Below are positions 6,295-13,641 of a stretch of 25,514 bases of DNA, in pieces. Source of the stretch: Clostridium sp. CAG:448 (GTDB lineage: Bacteria; Bacillota; Clostridia; Oscillospirales; CAG-272); NCBI GenBank assembly GCA_000433415.1, contig FR890443.1, positions 37,783-63,296 on the forward strand. The letters are read 5' to 3'. Under the pieces are notes generated by a model, which saw only the letters and a program-made list of their open reading frames with translations, was not told where the DNA came from and searched no databases. The translations under genes were made by a program, and so were the position numbers. Position 1 is the stretch's first letter. Each line of letters opens with the position of its first letter.

Positions 6295-8097
6295 ATGGAA
6301 AACAGAAAAAACGGTTTGCGTACAGTTTCGAATACGGAATTATGGATCAAAGAGACGGGCAAAGAGGCTGCCCGTGTACCGTTTGTCAATGGTATTGCCC
6401 GTGCAGGGGGCGTTTGTGTCCGCATGTGTGAGGAATCGGATGGTACGGTTGTTCCGGTTCTTTCGGTGGATGATGAGGTATCTTTGGATTATGCAGAGAT
6501 TCGCTACCGTTTCCGCAAGTGCTTTTTGACAGGGGATGTTCGTATGTTTAACAACGCAACCTCCACCAATGATATTGTGACGGTGGAGCGGTGCAACAGG
6601 CAGACAAAAATAAAAATCAAGGATGTGATCGTCCTGCGCAACATGGATCGCGATCAGACTGTAACCCTTGGCTTTGTGACTGCGCACCGTTTTTATACCT
6701 GGGTGTACTATGATTGGGAAGGCGTTTCTTTCCACTATGAGTTGGAAGACAAGCCTGTGTTTGCCGACCGACCTTTGACGTTGGAGCGCTTTTTTGTCAG
6801 CGAGGCGGATTGGCAGACCGCGCTGGCAGATTATGCGGATCGTATCGCTGTTTACAATCATACCCGACCGCTCAAGGACATTCCGGTGGGGTTCTGCTCA
6901 TGGTCCTGCTACTTTTCGGATGTAACCGAGGAGCGTATTTTGCGTGCATCGGATATGCTTTGCGATCGCCTGGACGGTCAGCGCGCCAACCTTGTCCAGA
7001 TTGATGACGGCTGGCAAAAAAGCAGACCGTTTTGCGGCATATGGGAAACGGATACGGAGCGCTTTCCGAACGGAATGCGCGCGATATCGGATCATGTTCA
7101 CCGGAACGGGCAAAAGTTCGGGTTATGGCTTGCCCCGTTTCTGATCGGTGAAAATTCCGAGCACTACAAGGCGCTGTCCGATATGGTGCGTATGGATGAA
7201 GTGACAATGAACGGCGTTCATCCGTTTGACCTTGACAATCCCGCGTTTTTCCGGCATCTTTACACAACTTTCCGTGATCTGACCGAAAAATACAAGGTGG
7301 ATTATTACAAGATCGACTTTATTGCCGCAACCGTGCGCCACTTTACCGCTAACGCGCGGGAGGCGGTGCGGTTCCGGAGCGATTACTGCGTTGCGCTTCT
7401 GCGTAAGGCAATGCAGACCGTCCGTGACGCGGTGGGAGATGAGGTGGTGCTTCTTTCCTGCGGTGCGCCGATTCTGGAATGTGCCGGCATTTTTGACGCA
7501 CAACGGGTCAGTTGTGACATTATCTGGGGCAAGGCGGAAACCAATCCCTCTTACTGGGAGATCATGAAGGGAGCGGCATCCACCATTCTGCGCCGTTGGT
7601 TTTACCATGGGGTGGATTTCTGCAATGATCCGGACGGCATTGTCGTACGTGACTGGGACAGGGGAGACGGGTACAACTGTACTTACAGCGAGGCAAAGCT
7701 GTGGGCAGTTACGGTCGCAATGTCCGGCGGTTCGGTACTTCACAATGAAGAGCTGGAAAATCTGAGCCCGGCAAGGAGAAAGCTGATTACCGCCATTCTG
7801 CCGCCGACCGGTGTAGCCGGACGTCCGCTGGATCTTTTTGAGCTTCCGTATCCGAGCGCGGCATTGGCGCGTATCGATGAAAATACATGCTATCTGGCGC
7901 TCTACAACTGGGAGGATCAGATGCGGAAAATTTCGTTTGATCTGTCTTTGATCGGTGCGCAGGATTATACCGCATATAAGTTCTTCTCTGGCAGACGGCT
8001 GAGTGTCGGGAAAATCCCGGAGCAGCTCCTGAATCCGCATGACGCAGAGCTGTACGTCCTGAAAAAAGAATTATCGGCGACGCCAAAGGAGAGGTAA
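6295..8097 (+). CDS. GH36-type alpha-galactosidase-like glycoside hydrolase
   Basis: A clan-D glycoside hydrolase, probably releasing terminal alpha-galactose from raffinose-family sugars or galactomannan fragments. The 600 residues have no signal peptide, so it acts in the cytosol on imported sugars. An N-terminal beta domain (about 1-180) is followed by the TIM barrel with GFCSWSCYF (199-207), QIDDGWQ (235-241), FGLWLAPFLIG (275-285) and YYKIDF, whose Asp341 is the expected nucleophile; Asp408 in RVSCDIIWG is the likely acid/base. A C-terminal beta domain follows about residue 510. Length is shorter than classical GH36 (about 700), so substrate could differ. The start at 6295 is chosen because GAGGAG lies 8 bases upstream; the frame is open from 6148 but that part overlaps the terminator and promoter. 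It runs 3 bases into the next gene's start. Confidence 0.85.
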   Translation: MENRKNGLRTVSNTELWIKETGKEAARVPFVNGIARAGGVCVRMCEESDGTVVPVLSVDDEVSLDYAEIRYRFRKCFLTGDVRMFNNATSTNDIVTVERCNRQTKIKIKDVIVLRNMDRDQTVTLGFVTAHRFYTWVYYDWEGVSFHYELEDKPVFADRPLTLERFFVSEADWQTALADYADRIAVYNHTRPLKDIPVGFCSWSCYFSDVTEERILRASDMLCDRLDGQRANLVQIDDGWQKSRPFCGIWETDTERFPNGMRAISDHVHRNGQKFGLWLAPFLIGENSEHYKALSDMVRMDEVTMNGVHPFDLDNPAFFRHLYTTFRDLTEKYKVDYYKIDFIAATVRHFTANAREAVRFRSDYCVALLRKAMQTVRDAVGDEVVLLSCGAPILECAGIFDAQRVSCDIIWGKAETNPSYWEIMKGAASTILRRWFYHGVDFCNDPDGIVVRDWDRGDGYNCTYSEAKLWAVTVAMSGGSVLHNEELENLSPARRKLITAILPPTGVAGRPLDLFELPYPSAALARIDENTCYLALYNWEDQMRKISFDLSLIGAQDYTAYKFFSGRRLSVGKIPEQLLNPHDAELYVLKKELSATPKER

Positions 8098-8100
8098 AGG

Positions 8101-9138
8101 ATGTTCCGGTTTGACAGCGACTATACAGAGGGGGCGCACCCGCAGATTCTTCGCCGCCTGACAGAGACCAACTATGAACAGACGTCCGGATACGGCACGG
8201 ACATTTATTGTGAGCGGGCAGCCAAACGCATCCGCGCTGCCTGTGGCAGGGAAGATGCCGCGGTCCATTTCCTGATTGGGGGAACACAGACCAATGTGAT
8301 CCTGATCGATGCGGCACTGCGCCCTTATCAGGGGGTGATTGCGGCGCAGAGCGGGCATATCAATGTGCACGAAACCGGCGCGGTGGAGGGAACCGGGCAT
8401 AAAATTTTGACCTTGCCGTCCGAGGACGGAAAGATCACCGCAGATGCCGTTGCGGCGCTGTGTGCTTCTCATTTTGACGATGCCGCGCCGGAGCATATGG
8501 TGCAGCCGGGAATGGTATATCTGTCGCAGCCGACAGAGAACGGGACCCTTTATAAAAAGGCGGAGTTGACGGATTTGCGCAGGGTTTGTGACCGGTACGG
8601 GCTGTATCTGTATGTGGACGGCGCCCGTTTGGGGTATGCACTTGCTTCACCTGCAAACGATGTGACGCTCCCGGACCTTTGCGCACTGTGTGATGCTTTC
8701 TATATCGGAGGGACAAAGGTCGGCGCGCTTTTCGGGGAGGCGTTGGTCATTTTGCAGCCGGCAATTGCCAAGGATTTCCGCTATTTTGTCAAGCACCGCG
8801 CGGGGATGCTTGCTAAGGGACGTCTGTTGGGAATACAGTTCGATGTGCTCTTTGAGAATCAGTTGTACACCGCAATTGCCGCCGGTGCTGTGCGTTCCGC
8901 GTTGAAAATTCGTGCCGCATTGGAGGCACGCAATATTCCGCTTCTGTACGACTCCCCCACCAATCAGCAGTTTCCGGTGTTTACAAAGGAGCAGTTGGAG
9001 ATTCTCTCGCGCAAATATGTTTTTTCTGACTGGGGAGCAGTGGACGATGACAGCCTTGCAGTGCGTATCTGTACCTCATGGGCAACCAGTCCCCGCGCGG
9101 TCGCTGATCTTGCACGCGATATTGCGGGATTACCATAA
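8101..9138 (+). CDS. Threonine aldolase-like PLP enzyme (beta-eliminating lyase family)
   Basis: Fold-type I PLP enzyme resembling low-specificity L-threonine aldolase, which splits threonine or allo-threonine to glycine and acetaldehyde. The 345 residues show the N-terminal GxGTD segment SGYGTDIYCERA, the ring-stacking region SGHINVHETGAVE (His86 or His90), the phosphate/cofactor segment YVDGARLGYA with Asp173 and Arg176, and FYIGGTKVGALFGEA with Schiff-base Lys206. Length fits the family. AAAGGAG (8085-8091) lies in the end of the galactosidase gene and the gap is 3 bases, so the two are co-translated. The link between a galactosidase and an amino-acid lyase is not obvious; it may just be operon packing. 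There is no terminator between this gene and the next promoter. Confidence 0.88.
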   Translation: MFRFDSDYTEGAHPQILRRLTETNYEQTSGYGTDIYCERAAKRIRAACGREDAAVHFLIGGTQTNVILIDAALRPYQGVIAAQSGHINVHETGAVEGTGHKILTLPSEDGKITADAVAALCASHFDDAAPEHMVQPGMVYLSQPTENGTLYKKAELTDLRRVCDRYGLYLYVDGARLGYALASPANDVTLPDLCALCDAFYIGGTKVGALFGEALVILQPAIAKDFRYFVKHRAGMLAKGRLLGIQFDVLFENQLYTAIAAGAVRSALKIRAALEARNIPLLYDSPTNQQFPVFTKEQLEILSRKYVFSDWGAVDDDSLAVRICTSWATSPRAVADLARDIAGLP

Positions 9139-9196
9139 CTGATTTTGCTCTGTGTTGGTTTTGTGAGATTTTTGTGCAATTTTTTGAAAAATGCAC

Positions 9197-9225
9197 TTGA
9201 AAACGGTTTGGCTTTGTGCTATACT
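9197..9225 (+). promoter_or_regulatory. Promoter of the solute-binding lipoprotein gene
   Basis: TTGAAA (9197-9202), 17-base spacer, TATACT (9220-9225). AGGAGG at 9240-9245 is the ribosome binding site for the ATG at 9255. Confidence 0.75.
9198..9211 (+). promoter_or_regulatory. cre-like operator overlapping the promoter
   Basis: TGAAAACGGTTTGG fits the catabolite-responsive element consensus TGWAANCGNTNWCA at every fixed position except the last two. It covers the -35 box and part of the spacer, where a CcpA or LacI-family repressor would block polymerase. Its position before a sugar-binding protein gene makes this role plausible. Confidence 0.5.
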
Positions 9226-9254
9226 GTTGCCATCACTTTAGGAGGATATGATCC

Positions 9255-10697
9255 ATGAAAAAACTTATTTCCGTTTTACTGTTGCTTTCGGTTTTGCTGT
9301 CTGTGTTTGCATCCTGCGCAGCCGGGAATGACGGTAAAGATGACAACAATTCCAATGAAAGCAAAGAAAACGCAGTGGAGACCGCAGAAAACGGTCAGAA
9401 GGTTCCGAATATCGAAAAACAGAACTATGACAAGGATTTTCGTATGCTCGTTTACGAGAATATGAAAGGAAGCTGGTTCTATGCCGAGAAATCGGAGGGG
9501 GAAGTGCTGAACGACGCTATTTTTGAAATGAATTCCAAGGTTGCAGACCAACTGGGAATCAGAATCAAGTATACGGACGTCGCGAATGTCGTAACCGGAC
9601 ACGAGCAGTTGGAAATGCTTCTCCCCTCGCTGAAAGCAAACGATGATGAATATCAGCTTGTCGTAACGCATCCGTATTACAATATTGCGACGTTTATCTC
9701 GCAGTCTTACGTGAAAGATTTTTCGGATATGCCCGGTATTGATCTTTCGCGCGATTACTGGAGCCGCGATCAGATGGAAGCGCTTTCACTTGACGGAAAG
9801 ATGTATATGGGTCTTGGGGACATCTGTTCCTATACGCTGAATATTCTTTATTTCAACAAGAAAATGCTGAAGGACGTCGGACTGGAGGCACCCTATCAGA
9901 CCGTGCGGAACGGTGATTGGACGCTTGACGAATTTATGCGTATGACGGAATATGGCTATCAGGATCTGAACGGTGACGGTAAGAACGATAACAAGGACCG
10001 TTATGGGTTTGCCTGCATGTGGGATGCCAATGCGACTTCCTTCCAGCAGGCATGCGGAATCTATACGCTGACCAAAGATGCTGGCGGCGCATATAAGCTT
10101 TCCCTTTACAGTGACAAGGCGGAAACGCTGTTTGAGAAGCTGAAAACACTTTGCAAACGTGAACAGAGCTATATTTGGGGATACGGTGACAGCGATAACA
10201 AGGAAGTCAACATGAATTTTGCGGACGGAAACATTCTGTTCACGCAGACTTTCCTGTCTAAAAAATTCCAGGACGCTTCTTTCAAATACGGTATTCTGCC
10301 GCTTCCCAAATATGACAGCGCGCAGGAGCAGTATGCACATGTCAACTGGGGAACGCTGATTGCCATTCCGTATACCGTTCAGGATGAAAAGATGGTTGGT
10401 GAGGCGATCGAGTTGATGGCGTTTTATTCCAATACCATTGTACAGCCTGCGTATTATGAAAATGTTCTCGGTTCCAAGGTGTCTGACACGCAGGATGACT
10501 GGGACATGATTCAGTTGATTTATGATACCGTTGTGTTTGACCCCGGTATTGCATTCTGCGACGGTTTGCCAAAACTTTGGAATTTGGTTTATGCTTATTG
10601 CTTTGCTGTGAAAAACAACAATAAATCGCTTTCTTCGTATTATAATAAGAACAAGAAGGCGCAGAATGAAATTGATGAATTACTCAAACAGAAGTGA
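9255..10697 (+). CDS. Extracellular solute-binding lipoprotein, ABC sugar transporter type
   Basis: Family 1 solute-binding protein of 480 residues that would capture a sugar or oligosaccharide at the outer face of the membrane. The N-terminus is a lipoprotein signal: KK, a leucine-rich core, then VFASC with lipidated Cys21, followed by a low-complexity N/D/E/K linker (about 22-50). The mature fold includes WTLDEFMRMTEYGYQD and, at residues 237-248, DLNGDGKNDNKD, an EF-hand-like calcium-binding loop often seen in this group. The segment NWGTLIAIPYTVQDEK and the aromatic-rich end are also typical. No permease or ATPase gene is adjacent, so it is an orphan that must share a transporter encoded elsewhere. 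It has its own promoter with a cre-like site. Specificity cannot be read. Confidence 0.9.
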   Translation: MKKLISVLLLLSVLLSVFASCAAGNDGKDDNNSNESKENAVETAENGQKVPNIEKQNYDKDFRMLVYENMKGSWFYAEKSEGEVLNDAIFEMNSKVADQLGIRIKYTDVANVVTGHEQLEMLLPSLKANDDEYQLVVTHPYYNIATFISQSYVKDFSDMPGIDLSRDYWSRDQMEALSLDGKMYMGLGDICSYTLNILYFNKKMLKDVGLEAPYQTVRNGDWTLDEFMRMTEYGYQDLNGDGKNDNKDRYGFACMWDANATSFQQACGIYTLTKDAGGAYKLSLYSDKAETLFEKLKTLCKREQSYIWGYGDSDNKEVNMNFADGNILFTQTFLSKKFQDASFKYGILPLPKYDSAQEQYAHVNWGTLIAIPYTVQDEKMVGEAIELMAFYSNTIVQPAYYENVLGSKVSDTQDDWDMIQLIYDTVVFDPGIAFCDGLPKLWNLVYAYCFAVKNNNKSLSSYYNKNKKAQNEIDELLKQK

Positions 10698-10709
10698 GAG
10701 GAACGGGAA

Positions 10710-11150
10710 ATGGCATCTCAGCGTGTAAGAATACAGAAGCTTCTTCCGGACGCGGTCCTTCCGACATACGGTTCTGCATCCGCAGCCGGTGCTGATTTGT
10801 ACGCATGTGGCGAAGCAGTTACCATTGCGCCCGGAGAAACGGCATTGGTTCATACCGGCATCGTGATGGAGATCCCGCAGGGTCTTGTCGGTTTGGTTTA
10901 TGCAAGAAGCGGTCTTGCGACCAAGAGAGGGCTTGCACCCGCCAATAAGGTCGGCGTGATTGACAGCGATTACAGGGGCGAGATCATGGTTGCCCTGTAC
11001 AACCAGGGAACCGTATCGCAGACTGTTTTGCCTGGCGAGCGCGTGGCACAGTTGGTGCTGACACCATATGTGTCGGCTGATTTCGTGGAATCCGAAACAC
11101 TGTCTGATACCGTGCGCGGTCAGGGCGGATTCGGTTCTACCGGAAAATGA
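10710..11150 (+). CDS. dut: Deoxyuridine 5'-triphosphate nucleotidohydrolase (dUTPase)
   Basis: Hydrolyses dUTP to dUMP and pyrophosphate, keeping uracil out of DNA and supplying dUMP for thymidylate; homotrimer. All five motifs are present in 146 residues: AGADLYA (26-32), ARSGLA (65-70), GVIDSDYRGEI (82-92, catalytic Asp85), GERVAQLV (109-116) and the flexible C-terminal RGQGGFGSTG (136-145). GAGAGGAA precedes the ATG, which lies 12 bases after the lipoprotein stop codon, with no promoter between them; dut therefore probably depends on the sugar-regulated lipoprotein promoter, an unusual partner for it. A hairpin follows. Confidence 0.96.
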   Translation: MASQRVRIQKLLPDAVLPTYGSASAAGADLYACGEAVTIAPGETALVHTGIVMEIPQGLVGLVYARSGLATKRGLAPANKVGVIDSDYRGEIMVALYNQGTVSQTVLPGERVAQLVLTPYVSADFVESETLSDTVRGQGGFGSTGK

Positions 11151-11162
11151 ATTTTGAATTTC

Positions 11163-11212
11163 GCAAAAGATTTTACAGAAAAGTCTGCCTTTGGGTGGAC
11201 TTTTCGTTTTGC
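11163..11212 (+). terminator. Terminator after dut
   Basis: GAAAAGTC (11178-11185) pairs with GACTTTTC (11198-11205), extended inside by TGCC/GGGTG with wobbles, and flanked by GCAAAA (11163-11168) and TTTTGC (11207-11212), giving an outer helix and a T-rich 3' side. It lies 12 bases after the dut stop. Confidence 0.7.
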
Positions 11213-11246
11213 GCAATGCCGTATGGGTCATTTTCATAAAAAATGA

Positions 11247-11275
11247 TTGACAAAATGGCAAAAATGTGGTACACT
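11247..11275 (+). promoter_or_regulatory. Promoter of the RyR-domain gene
   Basis: TTGACA (11247-11252), 17-base spacer, TACACT (11270-11275) preceded by TGTGG. The predicted leader is about 45 bases, ending in GGGGGGAGG. Confidence 0.75.
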
Positions 11276-11328
11276 AAGCAAAGAGTACACTGGATGTGTA
11301 CGGACAACATAAGGGGGGAGGATGTTAC

Positions 11329-13272
11329 TTGAAGTTCCGTGAAAGACAGTTGCGTGGTGTTCTGTTGCCCTCTCTTGCTCTTGTGTCATTGCTGACCGGA
11401 GTAATAGGTTACCTGCTTGCGATTCCACAGTCGCTTCGTGCCGTCGGTGATGTGGGAAATGCACTGTATGCTTCATTTCGTTTGTTCTTTCTGTTACCGG
11501 TATCTCTCAATCCCGACAATTTTGTGTGGCGGCTTGCCCGTTGGCTGGCGCCGGGAACATCCCTGTATTTCCTTTTCTGCGTTTTTGAATTGCCATGTCG
11601 GACATATGTGTTGCGCCTGACTGCCACGTGGTTTGGAAAACTGCATATTGTGCTTGGATATAACGACCGCAGTCGGCATTACAGTGCGAATCTCAGCCTG
11701 GAAGGGAAGCGTGTGGTGGTTCTGTGCAACCGCGTGGTTGCAAGGGAAGAGCGCCTGGAAATGGTGCGCAAGGGAATTTTGCTGGTTCACTGCCGTACGT
11801 TTGATTCCCCGGCTTTGTGGCTGCGGGAGGACTTTTCGGGTCTTCGGATCAGTGATGCGAAGTCCGTCAATTTCCTCTATGAAGATGATTTTGAAAACCT
11901 GTCGGCATTTATGACGTTTTGTGATTGTCTGAAAGCGCAGACTTCTTCCGACCGACGTCATCTCGTGCGGATTCGTTGCCGGATCCGCTGCGCAGATCCG
12001 CATATTCGTTCTCTGATTCGTGACTATTATGAAGCGTTTTACAGAAACGAAAAAGGGGATCGGTATAAACCGGAGTTGCATTTGTTTGATGAGGATGTCC
12101 TGGCGGTTCGTAACGTGTTGCGTCATGTTCCGCTCCATACGGTGAACTATTCCCGCATTTTGCCTGGGGTTTTACCGGACCGCACCGAGGTATGGGATGT
12201 GCATCTTGCCGTTGTCGGCTGTAATACTATCGGTGTTCAGTTCCTGTTGCAGGCTGTCAATGTCGGTGTGATCGGCAGGGGCGGAAGAATTTACCTGGAT
12301 GTATACGACTGCGATCCGAAGGCGGAGAGTCGCTTTTATGCGCTGTATCCGGAGATCTACCGCGCGGCTGAGATCAATTTTCATTGCGTTGATGTCAAAA
12401 CGGCAGAGTTTGACGAGGTATTGCGTGAGAAATCGTTTACTTACATTGCGGTGTGTTTCCGCGACCCTGTCGTTGCCATGGGTGCTATGCGAAAGATGAG
12501 TAAGCTGTTCCGTCATGTGCCGATTGTCGTTTCTGCTGAAAACGGATTTGCGGCGCTGTGCGATGTTTGCCGCATGGAGAATACCACCGTAATTCCGGAT
12601 GCCGCAAAATTATTGAAGGACCGTGTGATTGACGGTTCCGATCGGCTTGCGGTGTGCATGAATCATTGGTATACCTTGTTTGCTGAGGGAGAAGATGAGG
12701 CACTGCGCGAGAGCGAAAAGCAGGGAATTTCCGTAGGAGCGGAAGACACTCTTGCATGGGATGAGTGGAATCGTACAAGTGAATATGCGCGCGAGTCAAC
12801 CCGTGCCCAGGCGGAGCATGCCGTCTGCAAGCAGGATTACATTCGATTCTTTTACGAACGTTATCTCTTTGACGGTACGCCGCGTCAAAAAGCGATTACT
12901 TATCAGCCGGGAGAAGTACGCCGTTACTTGGAGCGTTGTGAGGACGAGATTATCCGCATCCGGGCATCCGGGCAGGCGGAAGATATGGCGGCGTTTTTGC
13001 ATCGGAACCCGCTACTTTCCGGTTTGGCGGAGTTGGAACATGTCCGGTGGTGTCATTATATGTACAGTGACGGCTGGACACCGGGATCGTTGCCCGGTAA
13101 GCCACGGAGTAAAGATGTTACACACAAGCGGCATCCTTATCTTGTCTCTTGGGAGAAGATTTGCACCGATTTCCCGGAAACAGTCTTTTACGATCTGATC
13201 AGCGTAACGGTTTTGCGGTCTCTGTCGGAGAGCACGCACGAGGAAGAGGATATTTATAGTTCAACAAAATAA
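11329..13272 (+). CDS. Membrane protein with two TrkA-N/Rossmann-like domains and a C-terminal RyR domain
   Basis: A 647-residue protein. Hydrophobic helices lie at about 10-32, 45-60 and 76-96; ALYASFRLFFL and LARWLAP in this part recall bacterial ion-channel-like proteins that carry TrkA-N domains. Two nucleotide-binding-like domains follow: the first about 104-230 (LHIVLGYNDRSRHY, a degenerate GxGxxG), the second about 290-400 (HLAVVGCNTIGVQFLLQA). The end, about 560-612, is a ryanodine-receptor repeat domain: LAELEHVRWCHYMYSDGW with Trp574 and Gly582-Trp583, then KDVTHKRHPYLVSWEKI. The start is TTG at 11329, because GGAGG (11317-11321) sits 7 bases before it; the ATG at 11322 is out of frame and abuts the GGAGG. 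It is a single gene with its own promoter. An ion channel or nucleotide-sensing signalling protein is inferred; the ligand is unknown. Confidence 0.8.
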   Translation: MKFRERQLRGVLLPSLALVSLLTGVIGYLLAIPQSLRAVGDVGNALYASFRLFFLLPVSLNPDNFVWRLARWLAPGTSLYFLFCVFELPCRTYVLRLTATWFGKLHIVLGYNDRSRHYSANLSLEGKRVVVLCNRVVAREERLEMVRKGILLVHCRTFDSPALWLREDFSGLRISDAKSVNFLYEDDFENLSAFMTFCDCLKAQTSSDRRHLVRIRCRIRCADPHIRSLIRDYYEAFYRNEKGDRYKPELHLFDEDVLAVRNVLRHVPLHTVNYSRILPGVLPDRTEVWDVHLAVVGCNTIGVQFLLQAVNVGVIGRGGRIYLDVYDCDPKAESRFYALYPEIYRAAEINFHCVDVKTAEFDEVLREKSFTYIAVCFRDPVVAMGAMRKMSKLFRHVPIVVSAENGFAALCDVCRMENTTVIPDAAKLLKDRVIDGSDRLAVCMNHWYTLFAEGEDEALRESEKQGISVGAEDTLAWDEWNRTSEYARESTRAQAEHAVCKQDYIRFFYERYLFDGTPRQKAITYQPGEVRRYLERCEDEIIRIRASGQAEDMAAFLHRNPLLSGLAELEHVRWCHYMYSDGWTPGSLPGKPRSKDVTHKRHPYLVSWEKICTDFPETVFYDLISVTVLRSLSESTHEEEDIYSSTK

Positions 13273-13363
13273 AAAAGATGGGACATATCCACAAAAAACT
13301 CATCAGTTTGAGGTGATTGCACCAAGCATTTGTGAGAAGCTGTGGGTATGTCCGATTTTGTTG
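13262..13363 (+). repeat. Nested inverted repeat / structured element at the end of the RyR gene
   Basis: GGACATATCCACA (13281-13293) pairs with TGTGGGTATGTCC (13341-13353) as 13 continuous bp in RNA (one U-G wobble). An outer CAACAAAAT (13262-13270) matches ATTTTGTTG (13355-13363); its left arm overlaps the last codons and stop of the RyR gene. The 47-base interior holds AAACT-CATC-AGTTT (13296-13309) and GGTG-ATTG-CACC (13312-13323). It may act as a terminator (U-rich right side), a structured RNA, or be the shrunken remnant of an insertion element. Confidence 0.6.
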
Positions 13364-13641
13364 TGTCGCTCAAAAAGTAAAAAACTATGATGCAAGACAC
13401 GTTTGGTCGGCATTTTCTCTGTCAGTAGACCAATTCTGATGCTGCCCCCTTGAATTGCCGGGTAGAACGTTTATTGTTCCAAAATGTCAAAAATTCGACG
13501 CTTGATTTTGTTCTTAAAAGCTAAATTTTTGAAAAGCTCTTGACAATATTTCGAATTATAGTACAATACAAGTGTAATATATCCCAATTTGAAAACAAAA
13601 AATCGGGAAAAAACATGATTCGATCATTAAAGGGGATTTGA
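13273..13641. other. Non-coding interval between the RyR gene and the acyltransferase/radical SAM operon
   Basis: This 369-base gap has no credible gene. It holds, in order: the nested inverted repeat to 13363; TTGGTC (13403-13408) with GACCAA (13428-13433) and CAATTC (13431-13436) with GAATTG (13452-13457), two hairpins that share three bases and so exclude each other; an AT-rich stretch; the operon promoter at 13540-13567; ATGAT-TCG-ATCAT (13615-13627), a small palindrome; and AAAGGGGA (13629-13636), the ribosome binding site of the first operon gene. Confidence 0.7.
13540..13567 (+). promoter_or_regulatory. Promoter of the acyltransferase/radical SAM operon
   Basis: Perfect TTGACA (13540-13545), 16-base spacer, TACAAT (13562-13567). 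The leader is about 68 bases and includes a 5-bp palindrome with a TCG centre just before the ribosome binding site. No other promoter was found inside the four-gene operon. Confidence 0.75.

Noticed and set aside
7123..8040. Minus-strand open frame opposite the galactosidase (305 codons)
   Set aside because: Fully antisense to a gene with clear catalytic motifs; no start signals.
9139..9196. Terminator after the threonine-aldolase-like gene
   Set aside because: T-rich stretches are present but no stable stem could be paired.
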